Shown one piece after another: positions 36,301-47,100 of a DNA stretch of 64,000 nt. Position 1 is the first letter of the stretch; every line of letters begins with the position of its first letter. Location: positions 9,672,001 through 9,736,000 of the forward strand of contig NC_071331.1 of the NCBI RefSeq assembly GCF_010183535.1, in the 5' to 3' direction. The notes below the pieces were generated by a model. The model was given only the letters and a program-made list of their open reading frames with translations, made no database searches and was not told the DNA's origin. Source of the stretch: Caenorhabditis remanei (Eukaryota > Nematoda > Chromadorea > Rhabditida > Rhabditidae). Position numbers and translations under genes: made by a program.

Positions 36301-39300
36301 CCACTTCCAGACGGTGGTCTACCCAACAAACGAAACGGTAGTGTAGGCTCGCAACGGTCGGCGAAAAAAACGTCTTAGTAGACAAGATAGCACGCGACGG
36401 AGACGTCCCAGTGAGGAGAGGGATAGTCGACGGAGAATTGAGAAGTCGGCGACGTGTGGGAGTGTTGTACATCATCACTCGTCACACTCGTCTCATCATG
36501 AGAATTATAAGGTTCGGGTGATTATTCGTGGAGTCTGTGCATTCATTAAGTTCGAATTGTGAAGTCGTCTGTATACTCGCTATCGTGAATATCTATTGTT
36601 GGCGTGCCAGCAGATTTCATAGAAGCGTTACTTCGGGACATTTCGAAACCTAAAGTTTGAAAGCTGAGACATCTGGCAACCGAGACATTTGGAAACCAGA
36701 CATTCTGAAACCATCTCACTAGGGTCATAAAGTCAGTCTGGAGATATGGGACATAGCCTATATCATTGGAAAGCTGAGAAAAACGGCGATTCCAAATATA
36801 TATTCAGTTTTTTGCCCTTGAGACCTGGTATTCGAGAAAAAGGAGGTCGAAGTTCTGAAAATAGCAAGTTTTTACTTTTCTGACACACGAAACATTTTTT
36901 GCAATTTTCGTGTGAAAAGTAGTAATTTGTCATTTTTCAGAACTTTGACCTCATTTTTCGCGAATACCAGGTCTCGAGGGCAAAAACTGCATATATATTT
37001 GGAATCAGCGTGTTCTCAGGTTTCCAATGGTATAGGTCACGTTCCATGCACTGTCTCTATGACCTTCCCCAGTGAGACATTTCGAAGCCAGACATTTTGA
37101 AACCAAAAATTTTGAAACCATGACAATTCGACACTAAACTTGAAAAAATCATTGAAAAAATGCCTAATTTTCAGTGATTTTTTTCAGGTTTCGTGTTGGA
37201 ATGTTATGGTTTCGAAACGTCCGGTGTTGGGATGTCAAGGTTGCCAAATGTCTCGGTTTCCAAACGTTCCGGAGCCAAATTTCCAGCACTTTCAATGCTG
37301 AAAGCTGCATGTGTTGTAGTTCTGCTTCCTATGCATGACGTCTCCGCTCTCTCCTCCTTCTCTCCCGCCCCTTCATCATCATTTCTTCTTCCAGGAACCA
37401 TCCCGCCCGACAGTCGCCTCCTCTCTCGCCTCGAACTCTCGTCGCGACTTGAGCCGTAGTCATTCGGAGCACGGTGCCGATCGTGGATCGAGCAAAGTGA
37501 ACAAGAACATCAATCGATTCTCAAACTTTGTAAAGTCCGGTGTCGAAGCGTACGTCATCGGCGAGTCAAAGACGTCGAGTCCGATTTCCGAAAGACACGA
37601 AGTGATTATGAATAATGGAATAATTCAATGGAAACCAATTCAACAATACTATCATTGTGTCGTCGATAAACCGAAGAAAGAGTCAAAGTTGAAGGGATTG
37701 AAGAGTTTCATCGCCTACTCGATTACCTCCAGTTTGACTAATATTCAGGTAAGAATTCCCCCTAAGCACCAGTCTAACCATCCACTAGCGTCAGGTATCC
37801 CGTCGTTACAAACATTTCGATTGGCTCCACGAGCAACTCTCCGCCAAATACATCTTCATTCCGATCCCACCACTACCCGAGAAACAAGTGGCCGGACGGT
37901 ATGAAGAGGATTTGATCGATCATCGAAAGCATATTCTTCAATTGTGGGTTAACAAGATTTGCCGACATCCAGTGTTGAGTCAGTCGGAGGTGAGTTTTAG
38001 ACAAAGGCATCTGGGCGAACAGATACACAGGCAGACAGACATCTGGACATTCGGATGTAGAGACAGGCATCTTGACATTCGGATACACAGACAGACAGAT
38101 AGACATCTGGACATTCGGATGCACGGACAGACAAAAAGACATCCGGACATTCAGATGCAGAGACAGAAATCTGAACATTTGGATGCGAAGACAGACATAC
38201 GGACATTTGGATGTACAGACATGCAGGTAGATATCCGGACATTCGGATGCACAGACATACATCTGGACATCCGAAAACACAGACAGACAGACATCTGGAA
38301 ATTGGGATGCACAGACAGACATCTGGACATCCGGATGTACAGACAGACAGACATCTGGACATTCAGATGCGCAGACAGAAATCTGGACATTCAAAAATAC
38401 AGACAGATAGAAAGACATCTGGAAATTTGGACATTCGGATGCACAGACAGACATCTGGACATTAGGATGTTCAGACAGACGGACATTCCGATGCAGAGAC
38501 AGAAATCTGGACATTTGGATGTAGAGACAGACATGTGGACTTTCAGACAGATACAGATAAATCTCTGGACATTTGGATGCACAGACAGACATCTGGACAT
38601 TCAGATGTACAGACAGACAGACATCTGGACATTACGATGCACAGACACAGACCGATAGACATCTGGACATTCGGGTGCACAGACAGACATCTTGACATTT
38701 GCAAAAAACAGATATGCAGACATCTGGATATTCGGATGTACAAACAGACATCTGGATGCACAGGACACACAGACAGACAGCCATTTGAACAGTCGAATGC
38801 ACAGAAACAGACATCTGGACATTCCGATGCACAGACAGAGCGACAGACATCAGAATTTTCCAGGTCTGGCTCCATTTCATCAGTTGCACCGACGAAAAAG
38901 ACTGGAAAAGCGGAAAACGACGAGCCGAGAAGGACGAATACATTGGTGGAAGTTTCCTGAATTGTATCCAAGTGCCACAACAACAATTGGAGCCAAACAG
39001 TGTGTAAGTTGTCTGAAAATCTAGGATTCGTATCTCTGAAATCTCAAAAAAAATTTCCAGTGATCTCCAAATGGAACGATTCCAGCGAAGTGTGAAGACG
39101 TCGGAGGAGGCGATGCGTGTGATGCAAGAGAGAATGAACATGTTCCAGAAGGTCTTCGCTGGTCGTGAGTATTCTAGATTTGAAAAAAATTTAAAATTTA
39201 AAAAATTTCAGCGGTGAAACAAAACTGGCAAAAGATGGGCAGCGCGTTCAAGACACTTCAACAATCGTTCGAAATCGATGAGACTGTTGGTGAGTGATTT

Positions 39301-40150
39301 TAGACTAATTAACTCTAATTAACTCCCAATTAACTCCCAATTAACTCTAATAGCCTCATTTCCAGCCAGCCGTCGTCTCACTGATGCTCTCGCTCACACT
39401 GCATCAGAATACCACGAAATCGGACAGGTGTTCGATGCTCACACGAAGAATGACATGGAACCAGTGTTGGAGAATTTGTATTCTTATAAGGGAACTGTTC
39501 AGAATGTTCCAGACATTCTTCATGTTCATAAGGTAATAGGCTCCGCCCCTTTTCTCCACTAGCATTACTCACAGCGTCATAGAACGTCCATATGAAGAAT
39601 CTGCGCTCTAAAGAAAATTGCTTAAAATTAGCGCGAAATTCAAAAAATTTACACACAAATATTTTTTGTGTGTTGAAAATTTGTATTTTTCCTTCTTTTT
39701 TTGATGAATTCGATAATTTTTTTGTGCCAATTTTAACCCAAAAAAGCCAGAAAAATGGTAGAAAAGTGGAAAATTTAACTTTCTATCGTTCGTCCACGTT
39801 ATAAGCACGCAATTTGGCTGAGCGGCGACTCAATGGACAATTTGCCCAATCGTGTGCAAACGCGCTTCACTAAACTTCCAGTTTCGCGGGAAAATAATTT
39901 GAATTTCGTATTTCAGCAAGCCCTCCAAAAGTACCGTGACAGTGAGGGACGTTTGTCGGCGGTTGAAGCGGAGAAGATGCGTCAACGAATGGATACGATG
40001 AGCTACGCGGTGATTGCTGAAATTCAGCATCAAACGGCTGAAAAAGTGGAGGATTTGAAGTCGACGATGGGTACTTATTTGAAGAGACAAGCCGCGTTCT
40101 ATCAGGATGTCGCTAGTAAATTGTCATCACTTTCTGCTAGATATGATTGA
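30363..40150 (+). CDS. lst-4: SH3-PX-BAR sorting nexin (SNX9/SNX18/SNX33 family)
   Basis: Exons: 30363-30458, 31269-31373, 33448-33687, 36122-36251, 36311-36511, 37395-37748, 37795-37989, 38864-39003, 39061-39164, 39212-39289, 39366-39532 and 39917-40150, about 680 aa. The SH3 domain is exons 1-2 (AEYDFEAQPNSGEMTIAAGE, GGWMEGRNVRGSVGLFPETY). A His/Ser/Asp-rich linker has the acidic DDFDDEWTDEDDE. The PX domain reads SRRYKHFDWLHEQLSAKYIF and IPPLPEKQVAGRYEEDLIDH. The BAR region (VWLHFISCTDEKDWKSGKRR onward) ends in long helices and LSSLSARYD. These proteins bind phosphoinositides and curve membranes in dynamin-dependent endocytosis. One exon needs one base fewer than the sequence provides, in an A7 run at 36364-36370. 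Alternative first and last exons are likely. C. elegans Y37A1B.2, from memory. Confidence 0.95.
30560..31140. repeat. Two-copy degenerate duplication in lst-4 intron 1
   Basis: 30540-30830 and 30850-31090 share TAGAAATTC..TTNNNAATTT, TCGGTAAAATCC and CCATATTTTCAGNAGGAAAG. A related block lies at 23690-23830 in lst-3. Confidence 0.5.
32053..32339. repeat. Inverted repeat in lst-4 intron 2, CGCTTCAAAATCA type
   Basis: CGCTTCAAAATCA returns as its complement at the right end, with GGGCGGGCTAGAATG pairing near the middle. It shares AACTCGCCGAGATNTACATT with 27017-27530. Confidence 0.65.
32391..32632. repeat. Inverted repeat, AAAAATTGGGTCATAGGTAC ends
   Basis: AAAAATTGGGTCATAGGTAC at the left and its complement at the right; inner arms share GAGAGCTCATAACNCGGCTC-type sequence. 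Total 242 bp with a short loop. Confidence 0.75.
32808..33103 (+). CDS. lst-4: Probable alternative first exon of lst-4
   Basis: From an ATG the frame reads LFTSSLRKAVENYPTPPGGQ, ERRRKQMLRRHTCSTLIKPE and a Glu/His-rich end (EEEEERHHHHQSSHHSKEKV). A GTATGA donor at about 33102 ends it at phase 0, the same phase in which the exon at 33448 begins. The upstream sequence is C-rich and promoter-like. Splicing from here would produce a sorting nexin without the SH3 domain. It could instead be a small nested gene, since the unspliced frame stops two codons later. Confidence 0.5.
33715..34559. mobile_element. hAT-like element (TATACTTGTCAAGGCC ends) containing palindrome P3
   Basis: Ends TATACTTGTCAAGGCCTTGG and CCTGGCCTTGACAAGTATG bound 845 bp. 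The octamer ATTTTCAG flanks both sides (33707-33714, 34560-34567). The inner 33871-34495 is a different element. Confidence 0.8.
33871..34495. mobile_element. Palindromic element P3 nested in a hAT-like element
   Basis: The arms match P2 (CTCCCACTGCGAAAAAGAAC, CTGCAAGAAACGTGAAGC) and fold about a centre near 34183. The left terminus is degraded, and no 5-bp duplication could be confirmed. Confidence 0.75.
34629..34724 (+). CDS. lst-4: Possible alternative last exon of lst-4 (short SH3-only isoform)
   Basis: After CTCTTCTCTCTCGCAG an exon begins at phase 0, matching the end of the exon at 33687. It reads PHSETEKSENKGNRCGRQHV then LPVSSSSFAPK and a TAG. Using it would give a protein with the SH3 and acidic linker but no PX or BAR. 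No polyadenylation signal was confirmed. Confidence 0.4.
   Translation, partial: PHSETEKSENKGNRCGRQHVLPVSSSSFAPK
35220..35604. repeat. Inverted repeat with TTGTCCGAGAGGACTACACG arms
   Basis: GTGAAAATTTGGAGCATATG at the left and its complement at the right; both arms carry the TTGTCCNANAGGACTACACG word and AGAGTTNTTCCACG. A single arm of the same family occurs at about 25430-25600. Confidence 0.75.
36723..37067. repeat. Inverted repeat flanked by TTTCGAAACC / GACATTT words
   Basis: GGGTCATAAAGTCAG on the left pairs with the CTCTATGACCTT side on the right. Inner arms share GAGACCTGGTATTCG and its complement and the CCAAATATATAT word. The flanks carry scattered GACATTTNGAAACC words on both sides. 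Confidence 0.65.
38020..38860. repeat. 28-bp minisatellite in an lst-4 intron
   Basis: About 28 irregular units of ACAGACAGACATCTGGACAT plus TCGGATGC fill most of the intron between exons 37989 and 38864. One frame is open on each strand for over 230 codons as a by-product of the unit, with monotonous RHLDI or CLSVCASECPD peptides. It is not a gene. Confidence 0.9.
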
Positions 40151-40504
40151 TTTTTTAATTGCATTATTTATTGATTCTTCGCTTTTTACAATTCGTTTTC
40201 GTCATTTTTTCACTTCCCGATTCTAAGCTAATTCTAATTCTAATTATAATTTCCCCATTCTCTTGTGCAATTTTTCTATTTTTCTATTTTCTAATTGAAA
40301 CTAACGTGATTTCTTCCTCCCTTCCGCCACTGTTCTTTGTACCATAATTGTCCTTTTTAGTCATTGATGATAACTTCCAACGCACCCCTCTATCTTCTAT
40401 TCGCCTGAATGTTATATTTTTTTTTGGAAAATCTGAGTAAATTGTGATGAACGCTAGATGATTTTTATTAGGAGTAATTAGCAATTTTAACAAAAATCAA
40501 TTAA
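40151..40504. other. lst-4 3' UTR and spacer between convergent genes
   Basis: AT-rich; holds the presumed lst-4 3' end. No gene is visible. Confidence 0.5.
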
Positions 40505-41146
40505 TTATCCTTCACCTTCAATCACTTCCAACACTGGAGTCGTCCAATTCTTGTAACCTTCAGATTTCAATTTTCGTTGATAGCTGAAGTAATCCCCAAT
40601 TGCAGCGATGAACCCCTTTCCATAGTTCCCAACCAACTCCTCCACATTGTCATCTTCCTTATCCAAGCCTGCTCGGTAGCACTCAATGTTCCGAGCGTCG
40701 GAGAGCATCTTCACGTTGAATTGCGTCCGCTCTTCAACGAACTTTGGCTCAATATGGAGACATGGAGTATCCAATTGGGTGAAATGAGCCGAAAAGTCCT
40801 CCGGGATGAATCCGATCGATAGAAGGTGATAGAAGAGAGCAGAATTCTCCGGTCCGGCGAATTGTGGAGCAGAAGTTCCAATCACATAGTAGAAGAGCTG
40901 CCGTGGCAATCCAATCTTTCCGTCGATCATATCTTGGAAGAAGTTGATTCCACGTGGATCCGCAAGGATACTTGCCTTTTCCTTTGGCCACAACAGATCT
41001 GTCTTCTTTGATTTCTCAAAGAGTATCACTTCCAGCTTATTCGAGAACTTGTCCTTGATCACTTCCTCTTTCAGCCAGTATCTTTTTCCCATCTTTCCTC
41101 CACTTGTTCCATCAAACCAACTCTTCGAAGTCAGTGCATGTCTCAA
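40505..41146 (-). CDS. Unrecognised protein, probably a 5'-truncated gene abutting the satellite
   Basis: An open frame of about 213 codons; the first ATG in it is at the MGKRYWLKEEVIKD position, and upstream an in-frame TGA lies inside satellite DNA. Visible stretches are VILFEKSKKTDLLWPKEKAS, MIDGKIGLPRQLFYYVIGTS, FAGPENSALFYHLLSIGFIP, FNVKMLSDARNIECYRAGLD and GDYFSYQRKLKSEGYKNWTT. No signal peptide or membrane segment is apparent. A broken paralog lies at 2562-2989. I do not recognise the family. Coding composition is good, so it may still be expressed, but the satellite begins a few bases upstream of the conserved part and probably replaced the original 5' exons. Confidence 0.55.
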   Translation of the reverse strand: MRHALTSKSWFDGTSGGKMGKRYWLKEEVIKDKFSNKLEVILFEKSKKTDLLWPKEKASILADPRGINFFQDMIDGKIGLPRQLFYYVIGTSAPQFAGPENSALFYHLLSIGFIPEDFSAHFTQLDTPCLHIEPKFVEERTQFNVKMLSDARNIECYRAGLDKEDDNVEELVGNYGKGFIAAIGDYFSYQRKLKSEGYKNWTTPVLEVIEGEG

Positions 41147-41152
41147 CGACTT

Positions 41153-44100
41153 CGGTTCTTCTGGTCAAATATCTCAATTTCTATGAACAATACAGCTCTG
41201 TGGTTGTGTGCAAATGAAAGAGCGTACTTCATTCTACTAATACACTAACTAATCCTAATTATTAAAGTCATTTTATGTCTACCAAAATTCAATGATAGTC
41301 AAAAAAACGGCTGAAAATCTAATTTTCGGCCGTAAATCGGTACTTCTGGTCAAATATCCCAATTTCTATGAACAATACAGCTCTGTGGTTGTGTGCAAAT
41401 GAAAGAGCGTATTTTATTCTACTAATACAATTACCAATCCTGATTATTACAGTCATTTTATGTCTACCAAAATTCAATGATAGTCAAAAAACGGCTGAAA
41501 ATCTAATTTTCGGCCGTAAATCGGTACTTCTGGTCAAATATCCCAATTTCTATGAACAATACAGCTCTGTGGTTGTGTGCAAATGAAAGAGCGTACTTCA
41601 TTCTACTAATACACTAACTAATCCTGATTATTACAGTCATTTTATGTCTACCAAAATTCAATGATAGTCAAAAAACGGCTGAAAATCTAATTTTCGGCCG
41701 TAAATCGGTACTTCTGGTCAAATATCCCAATTTCTATGAACAATACAGCTCTGTGGTTGTGTGCAAATGAAAGAGCGTATTTTATTCTACTAATACAATT
41801 ACCAATCCTGATTATTACAGTCATTTTATGTCTACCAAAATTCAATGATAGTCAAAAAACGGCTGAAAATCTAATTTTCGGCCGTAAATCGGTACTTCTG
41901 GTCAAATATCCCAATTTCTATGAACAATACAGCTCTGTGGTTGTGTGCAAATGAAAGAGCGTATTTTATTCTACTAATACAATTACCAATCCTGATTATT
42001 ACAGTCATTTTATGTCTACCAAAATTCAATGATAGTCAAAAAACGGCTGAAAATCTAATTTTCGGCCGTAAATCGGTACTTCTGGTCAAATATCCCAATT
42101 TCTATGAACAATACAGCTCTGTGGTTGTGTGCAAATGAAAGAGCGTACTTCATTCTACTAATACACTAACTAATCCTAATTATTAAAGTCATTTTATGTC
42201 TACCAAAATTCAATGATAGTCAAAAAACGGCTGAAAATCTAATTTTCGGCCGTAAATCGGTACTTCTGGTCAAATATCCCAATTTCTATGAACAATACAG
42301 CTCTGTGGTTGTGTGCAAATGAAAGAGCGTACTTCATTCTACTAATACACTAACTAATCCTAATTATTAAAGTCATTTTATGTCTACCAAAATTCAATGA
42401 TAGTCAAAAAACGGCTGAAAATCTAATTTTCGGCCGTAAATCGGTACTTCTGGTCAAATATCCCAATTTCTATGAACAATACAGCTCTGTGGTTGTGTGC
42501 AAATGAAAGAGCGTACTTCATTCTACTAATACACTAACTAATCCTAATTATTAAAGTCATTTTATGTCTACCAAAATTCAATGATAGTCAAAAAACGGCT
42601 GAAAATCTAATTTTCGGCCGTAAATCGGTACTTCTGGTCAAATATCCCAATTTCTATGAACAATACAGCTCTGTGGTTGTGTGCAAATGAAAGAGCGTAT
42701 TTTATTCTACTAATACACTAACTAATCCTGATTATTAAAGTCACTTTTATGTCTACCAAAATTCAATGATAGTCAAAAAACGGCTGAAAATCTAATTTTC
42801 GGCCGTAAATCGGTACTTCTGGTCAAATATCCCAATTTCTATGAACAATACAGCTCTGTGGTTGTGTGCAAATGAAAGAGCGTATTTTATTCTACTAATA
42901 CAATTACCAATCCTGATTATTACAGTCATTTTATGTCTACCAAAATTCAATGATAGTCAAAAAAACGGCTGAAAATCTAATTTTCGGCCGTAAAATCGGT
43001 ACTTCTGGTCAAATATCCCAATTTCTATGAACAATACAGCTCTGTGGTTGTGTGCAAATGAAAGAGCGTACTTCATTCTACTAATACACTAACTAATCCT
43101 AATTATTAAAGTCATTTTATGTCTACCAAAATTCAATGATAGTCAAAAAACGGCTGAAAATCTAATTTTCGGCCGTAAATCGGTACTTCTGGTCAAATAT
43201 CCCAATTTCTATGAACAATACAGCTCTGTGGTTGTGTGCAAATGAAAGAGCGTACTTCATTCTACTAATACACTAACTAATCCTAATTATTAAAGTCATT
43301 TTATGTCTACCAAAATTCAATGATAGTCAAAAAACGGCTGAAAATCTAATTTTCGGCCGTAAATCGGTACTTCTGGTCAAATATCCCAATTTCTATGAAC
43401 AATACAGCTCTGTGGTTGTGTGCAAATGAAAGAGCGTATTTTATTCTACTAATACAATTACCAATCCTGATTATTACAGTCATTTTATGTCTACCAAAAT
43501 TCAATGATAGTCAAAAAACGGCTGAAAATCTAATTTTCGGCCGTAAATCGGTACTTCTGGTCAAATATCCCAATTTCTATGAACAATACAGCTCTGTGGT
43601 TGTGTGCAAATGAAAGAGCGTATTTTATTCTACTAATACAATTACCAATCCTGATTATTACAGTCATTTTATGTCTACCAAAATTCAATGATAGTCAAAA
43701 AACGGCTGAAAATCTAATTTTCGGCCGTAAATCGGTACTTCTGGTCAAATATCCCAATTTCTATGAACAATACAGCTCTGTGGTTGTGTGCAAATGAAAG
43801 AGCGTACTTCATTCTACTAATACACTAACTAATCCTGATTATTACAGTCATTTTATGTCTACCAAAATTCAATGATAGTCAAAAAAACGGCTGAAAATCT
43901 AATTTTCGGCCGTAAATCGGTACTTCTGGTCAAATATCCCAATTTCTATGAACAATACAGCTCTGTGGTTGTGTGCAAATGAAAGAGCGTATTTTATTCT
44001 ACTAATACAATTACCAATCCTGATTATTACAGTCATTTTATGTCTACCAAAATTCAATGATAGTCAAAAAACGGCTGAAAATCTAATTTTCGGCCGTAAA

Positions 44101-47100
44101 TCGGTACTTCTGGTCAAATATCCCAATTTCTATGAACAATACAGCTCTATGGTTGTGTGCAAATGAAAGAGCGTATTTTATTCTACTAATACAATTACCA
44201 ATCCTGATTATTAAAGTCATTTTATGTCTACCAAAATTCAATGATAGTCAAAAAAACGGCTGAAAATCTAATTTTCGGCCGTAAATCGGTACTTCTGGTC
44301 AAATATCCCAATTTCTATGAACAATACAGCTCTGTGGTTGTGTGCAAATGAAAGAGCGTACTTCATTCTACTAATACACTAACTAATCCTGATTATTACA
44401 GTCATTTTATGTCTACCAAAATTCAATGATAGTCAAAAAAACGGCTGAAAATCTAATTTTCGGCCGTAAATCGGTACTTCTGGTCAAATATCCCAATTTC
44501 TATGAACAATACAGCTCTATGGTTGTGTGCAAATGAAAGAGCGTATTTTATTCTACTAATACACTAACTAATCCTGATTATTACAGTCATTTTATGTCTA
44601 CCAAAATTCAATGATAGTCAAAAAACGGCTGAAAATCTAATTTTCGGCCGTAAATCGGTACTTCTGGTCAAATATCCCAATTTCTATGAACAATACAGCT
44701 CTGTGGTTGTGTGCAAATGAAAGAGCGTACTTCATTCTACTAATACACTAACTAATCCTAATTATTAAAGTCATTTTATGTCTACCAAAATTCAATGATA
44801 GTCAAAAAACGGCTGAAAATCTAATTTTCGGCCGTAAATCGGTACTTCTGGTCAAATATCCCAATTTCTATGAACAATACAGCTCTGTGGTTGTGTGCAA
44901 ATGAAAGAGCGTACTTCATTCTACTAATACACTAACTAATCCTGATTATTAAAGTCATTTTATGTCTACCAAAATTCAATGATAGTCAAAAAACGGCTGA
45001 AAATCTAATTTTCGGCCGTAAATCGGTACTTCTGGTCAAATATCCCAATTTCTATGAACAATACAGCTCTGTGGTTGTGTGCAAATGAAAGAGCGTACTT
45101 CATTCTACTAATACACTAACTAATCCTAATTATTACAGTCATTTTATGTCTACCAAAATTCAATGATAGTCAAAAAACGGCTGAAAATCTAATTTTCGGC
45201 CGTAAATCGGTACTTCTGGTCAAATATCCCAATTTCTATGAACAATACAGCTCTGTGGTTGTGTGCAAATGAAAGAGCGTACTTCATTCTACTAATACAC
45301 TAACTAATCCTGATTATTAAAGTCATTTTATGTCTACCAAAATTCAATGATAGTCAAAAAACGGCTGAAAATCTAATTTTCGGCCGTAAATCGGTACTTC
45401 TGGTCAAATATCCCAATTTCTATGAACAATACAGCTCTGTGGTTGTGTGCAAATGAAAGAGCGTACTTCATTCTACTAATACACTAACTAATCCTGATTA
45501 TTACAGTCATTTTATGTCTACCAAAATTCAATGATAGTCAAAAAAACGGCTGAAAATCTAATTTTCGGCCGTAAATCGGTACTTCTGGTCAAATATCCCA
45601 ATTTCTATGAACAATACAGCTCTGTGGTTGTGTGCAAATGAAAGAGCGTACTTCATTCTACTAATACACTAACTAATCCTGATTATTAAAGTCATTTTAT
45701 GTCTACCAAAATTCAATGATAGTCAAAAAAACGGCTGAAAATCTAATTTTCGGCCGTAAATCGGTACTTCTGGTCAAATATCCCAATTTCTATGAACAAT
45801 ACAGCTCTGTGGTTGTGTGCAAATGAAAGAGCGTACTTCATTCTACTAATACACTAACTAATCCTGATTATTACAGTCATTTTATGTCTACCAAAATTCA
45901 ATGATAGTCAAAAAACGGCTGAAAATCTAATTTTCGGCCGTAAATCGGTACTTCTGGTCAAATATCCCAATTTCTATGAACAATACAGCTCTGTGGTTGT
46001 GTGCAAATGAAAGAGCGTACTTCATTCTACTAATACACTAACTAATCCTGATTATTAAAGTCATTTTATGTCTACCAAAATTCAATGATAGTCAAAAAAC
46101 GGCTGAAAATCTAATTTTCGGCCGTAAATCGGTACTTCTGGTCAAATATCCCAATTTCTATGAACAATACAGCTCTGTGGTTGTGTGCAAATGAAAGAGC
46201 GTACTTCATTCTACTAATACACTAACTAATCCTGATTATTACAGTCATTTTATGTCTACCAAAATTCAATGATAGTCAAAAAAACGGCTGAAAATCTAAT
46301 TTTCGGCCGTAAATCGGTACTTCTGGTCAAATATCCCAATTTCTATGAACAATACAGCTCTGTGGTTGTGTGCAAATGAAAGAGCGTACTTCATTCTACT
46401 AATACACTAACTAATCCTGATTATTACAGTCATTTTATGTCTACCAAAATTCAATGATAGTCAAAAAACGGCTGAAAATCTAATTTTCGGCCGTAAATCG
46501 GTACTTCTGGTCAAATATCCCAATTTCTATGAACAATACAGCTCTGTGGTTGTGTGCAAATGAAAGAGCGTACTTCATTCTACTAATACACTAACTAATC
46601 CTGATTATTACAGTCATTTTATGTCTACCAAAATTCAATGATAGTCAAAAAAACGGCTGAAAATCTAATTTTCGGCCGTAAATCGGTACTTCTGGTCAAA
46701 TATCCCAATTTCTATGAACAATACAGCTCTGTGGTTGTGTGCAAATGAAAGAGCGTATTTTATTCTACTAATACAATTACCTAATCCTGATTATTAAAGT
46801 CATTTTATGTCTACCAAAATTCAATGATAGTCAAAAAACGGCTGAAAATCTAATTTTCGGCCGTAAATCGGTACTTCTGGTCAAATATCCCAATTTCTAT
46901 GAACAATACAGCTCTGTGGTTGTGTGCAAATGAAAGAGCGTACTTCATTCTACTAATACACTAACTAATCCTGATTATTACAGTCATTTTATGTCTACCA
47001 AAATTCAATGATAGTCAAAAAACGGCTGAAAATCTAATTTTCGGCCGTAAATCGGTACTTCTGGTCAAATATCCCAATTTCTATGAACAATACAGCTCTA

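Noticed and set aside
37873..38960. Long frames on both strands (over 230 codons) in the 28-bp minisatellite
   Set aside because: Low-complexity by-product of the tandem unit within an intron.
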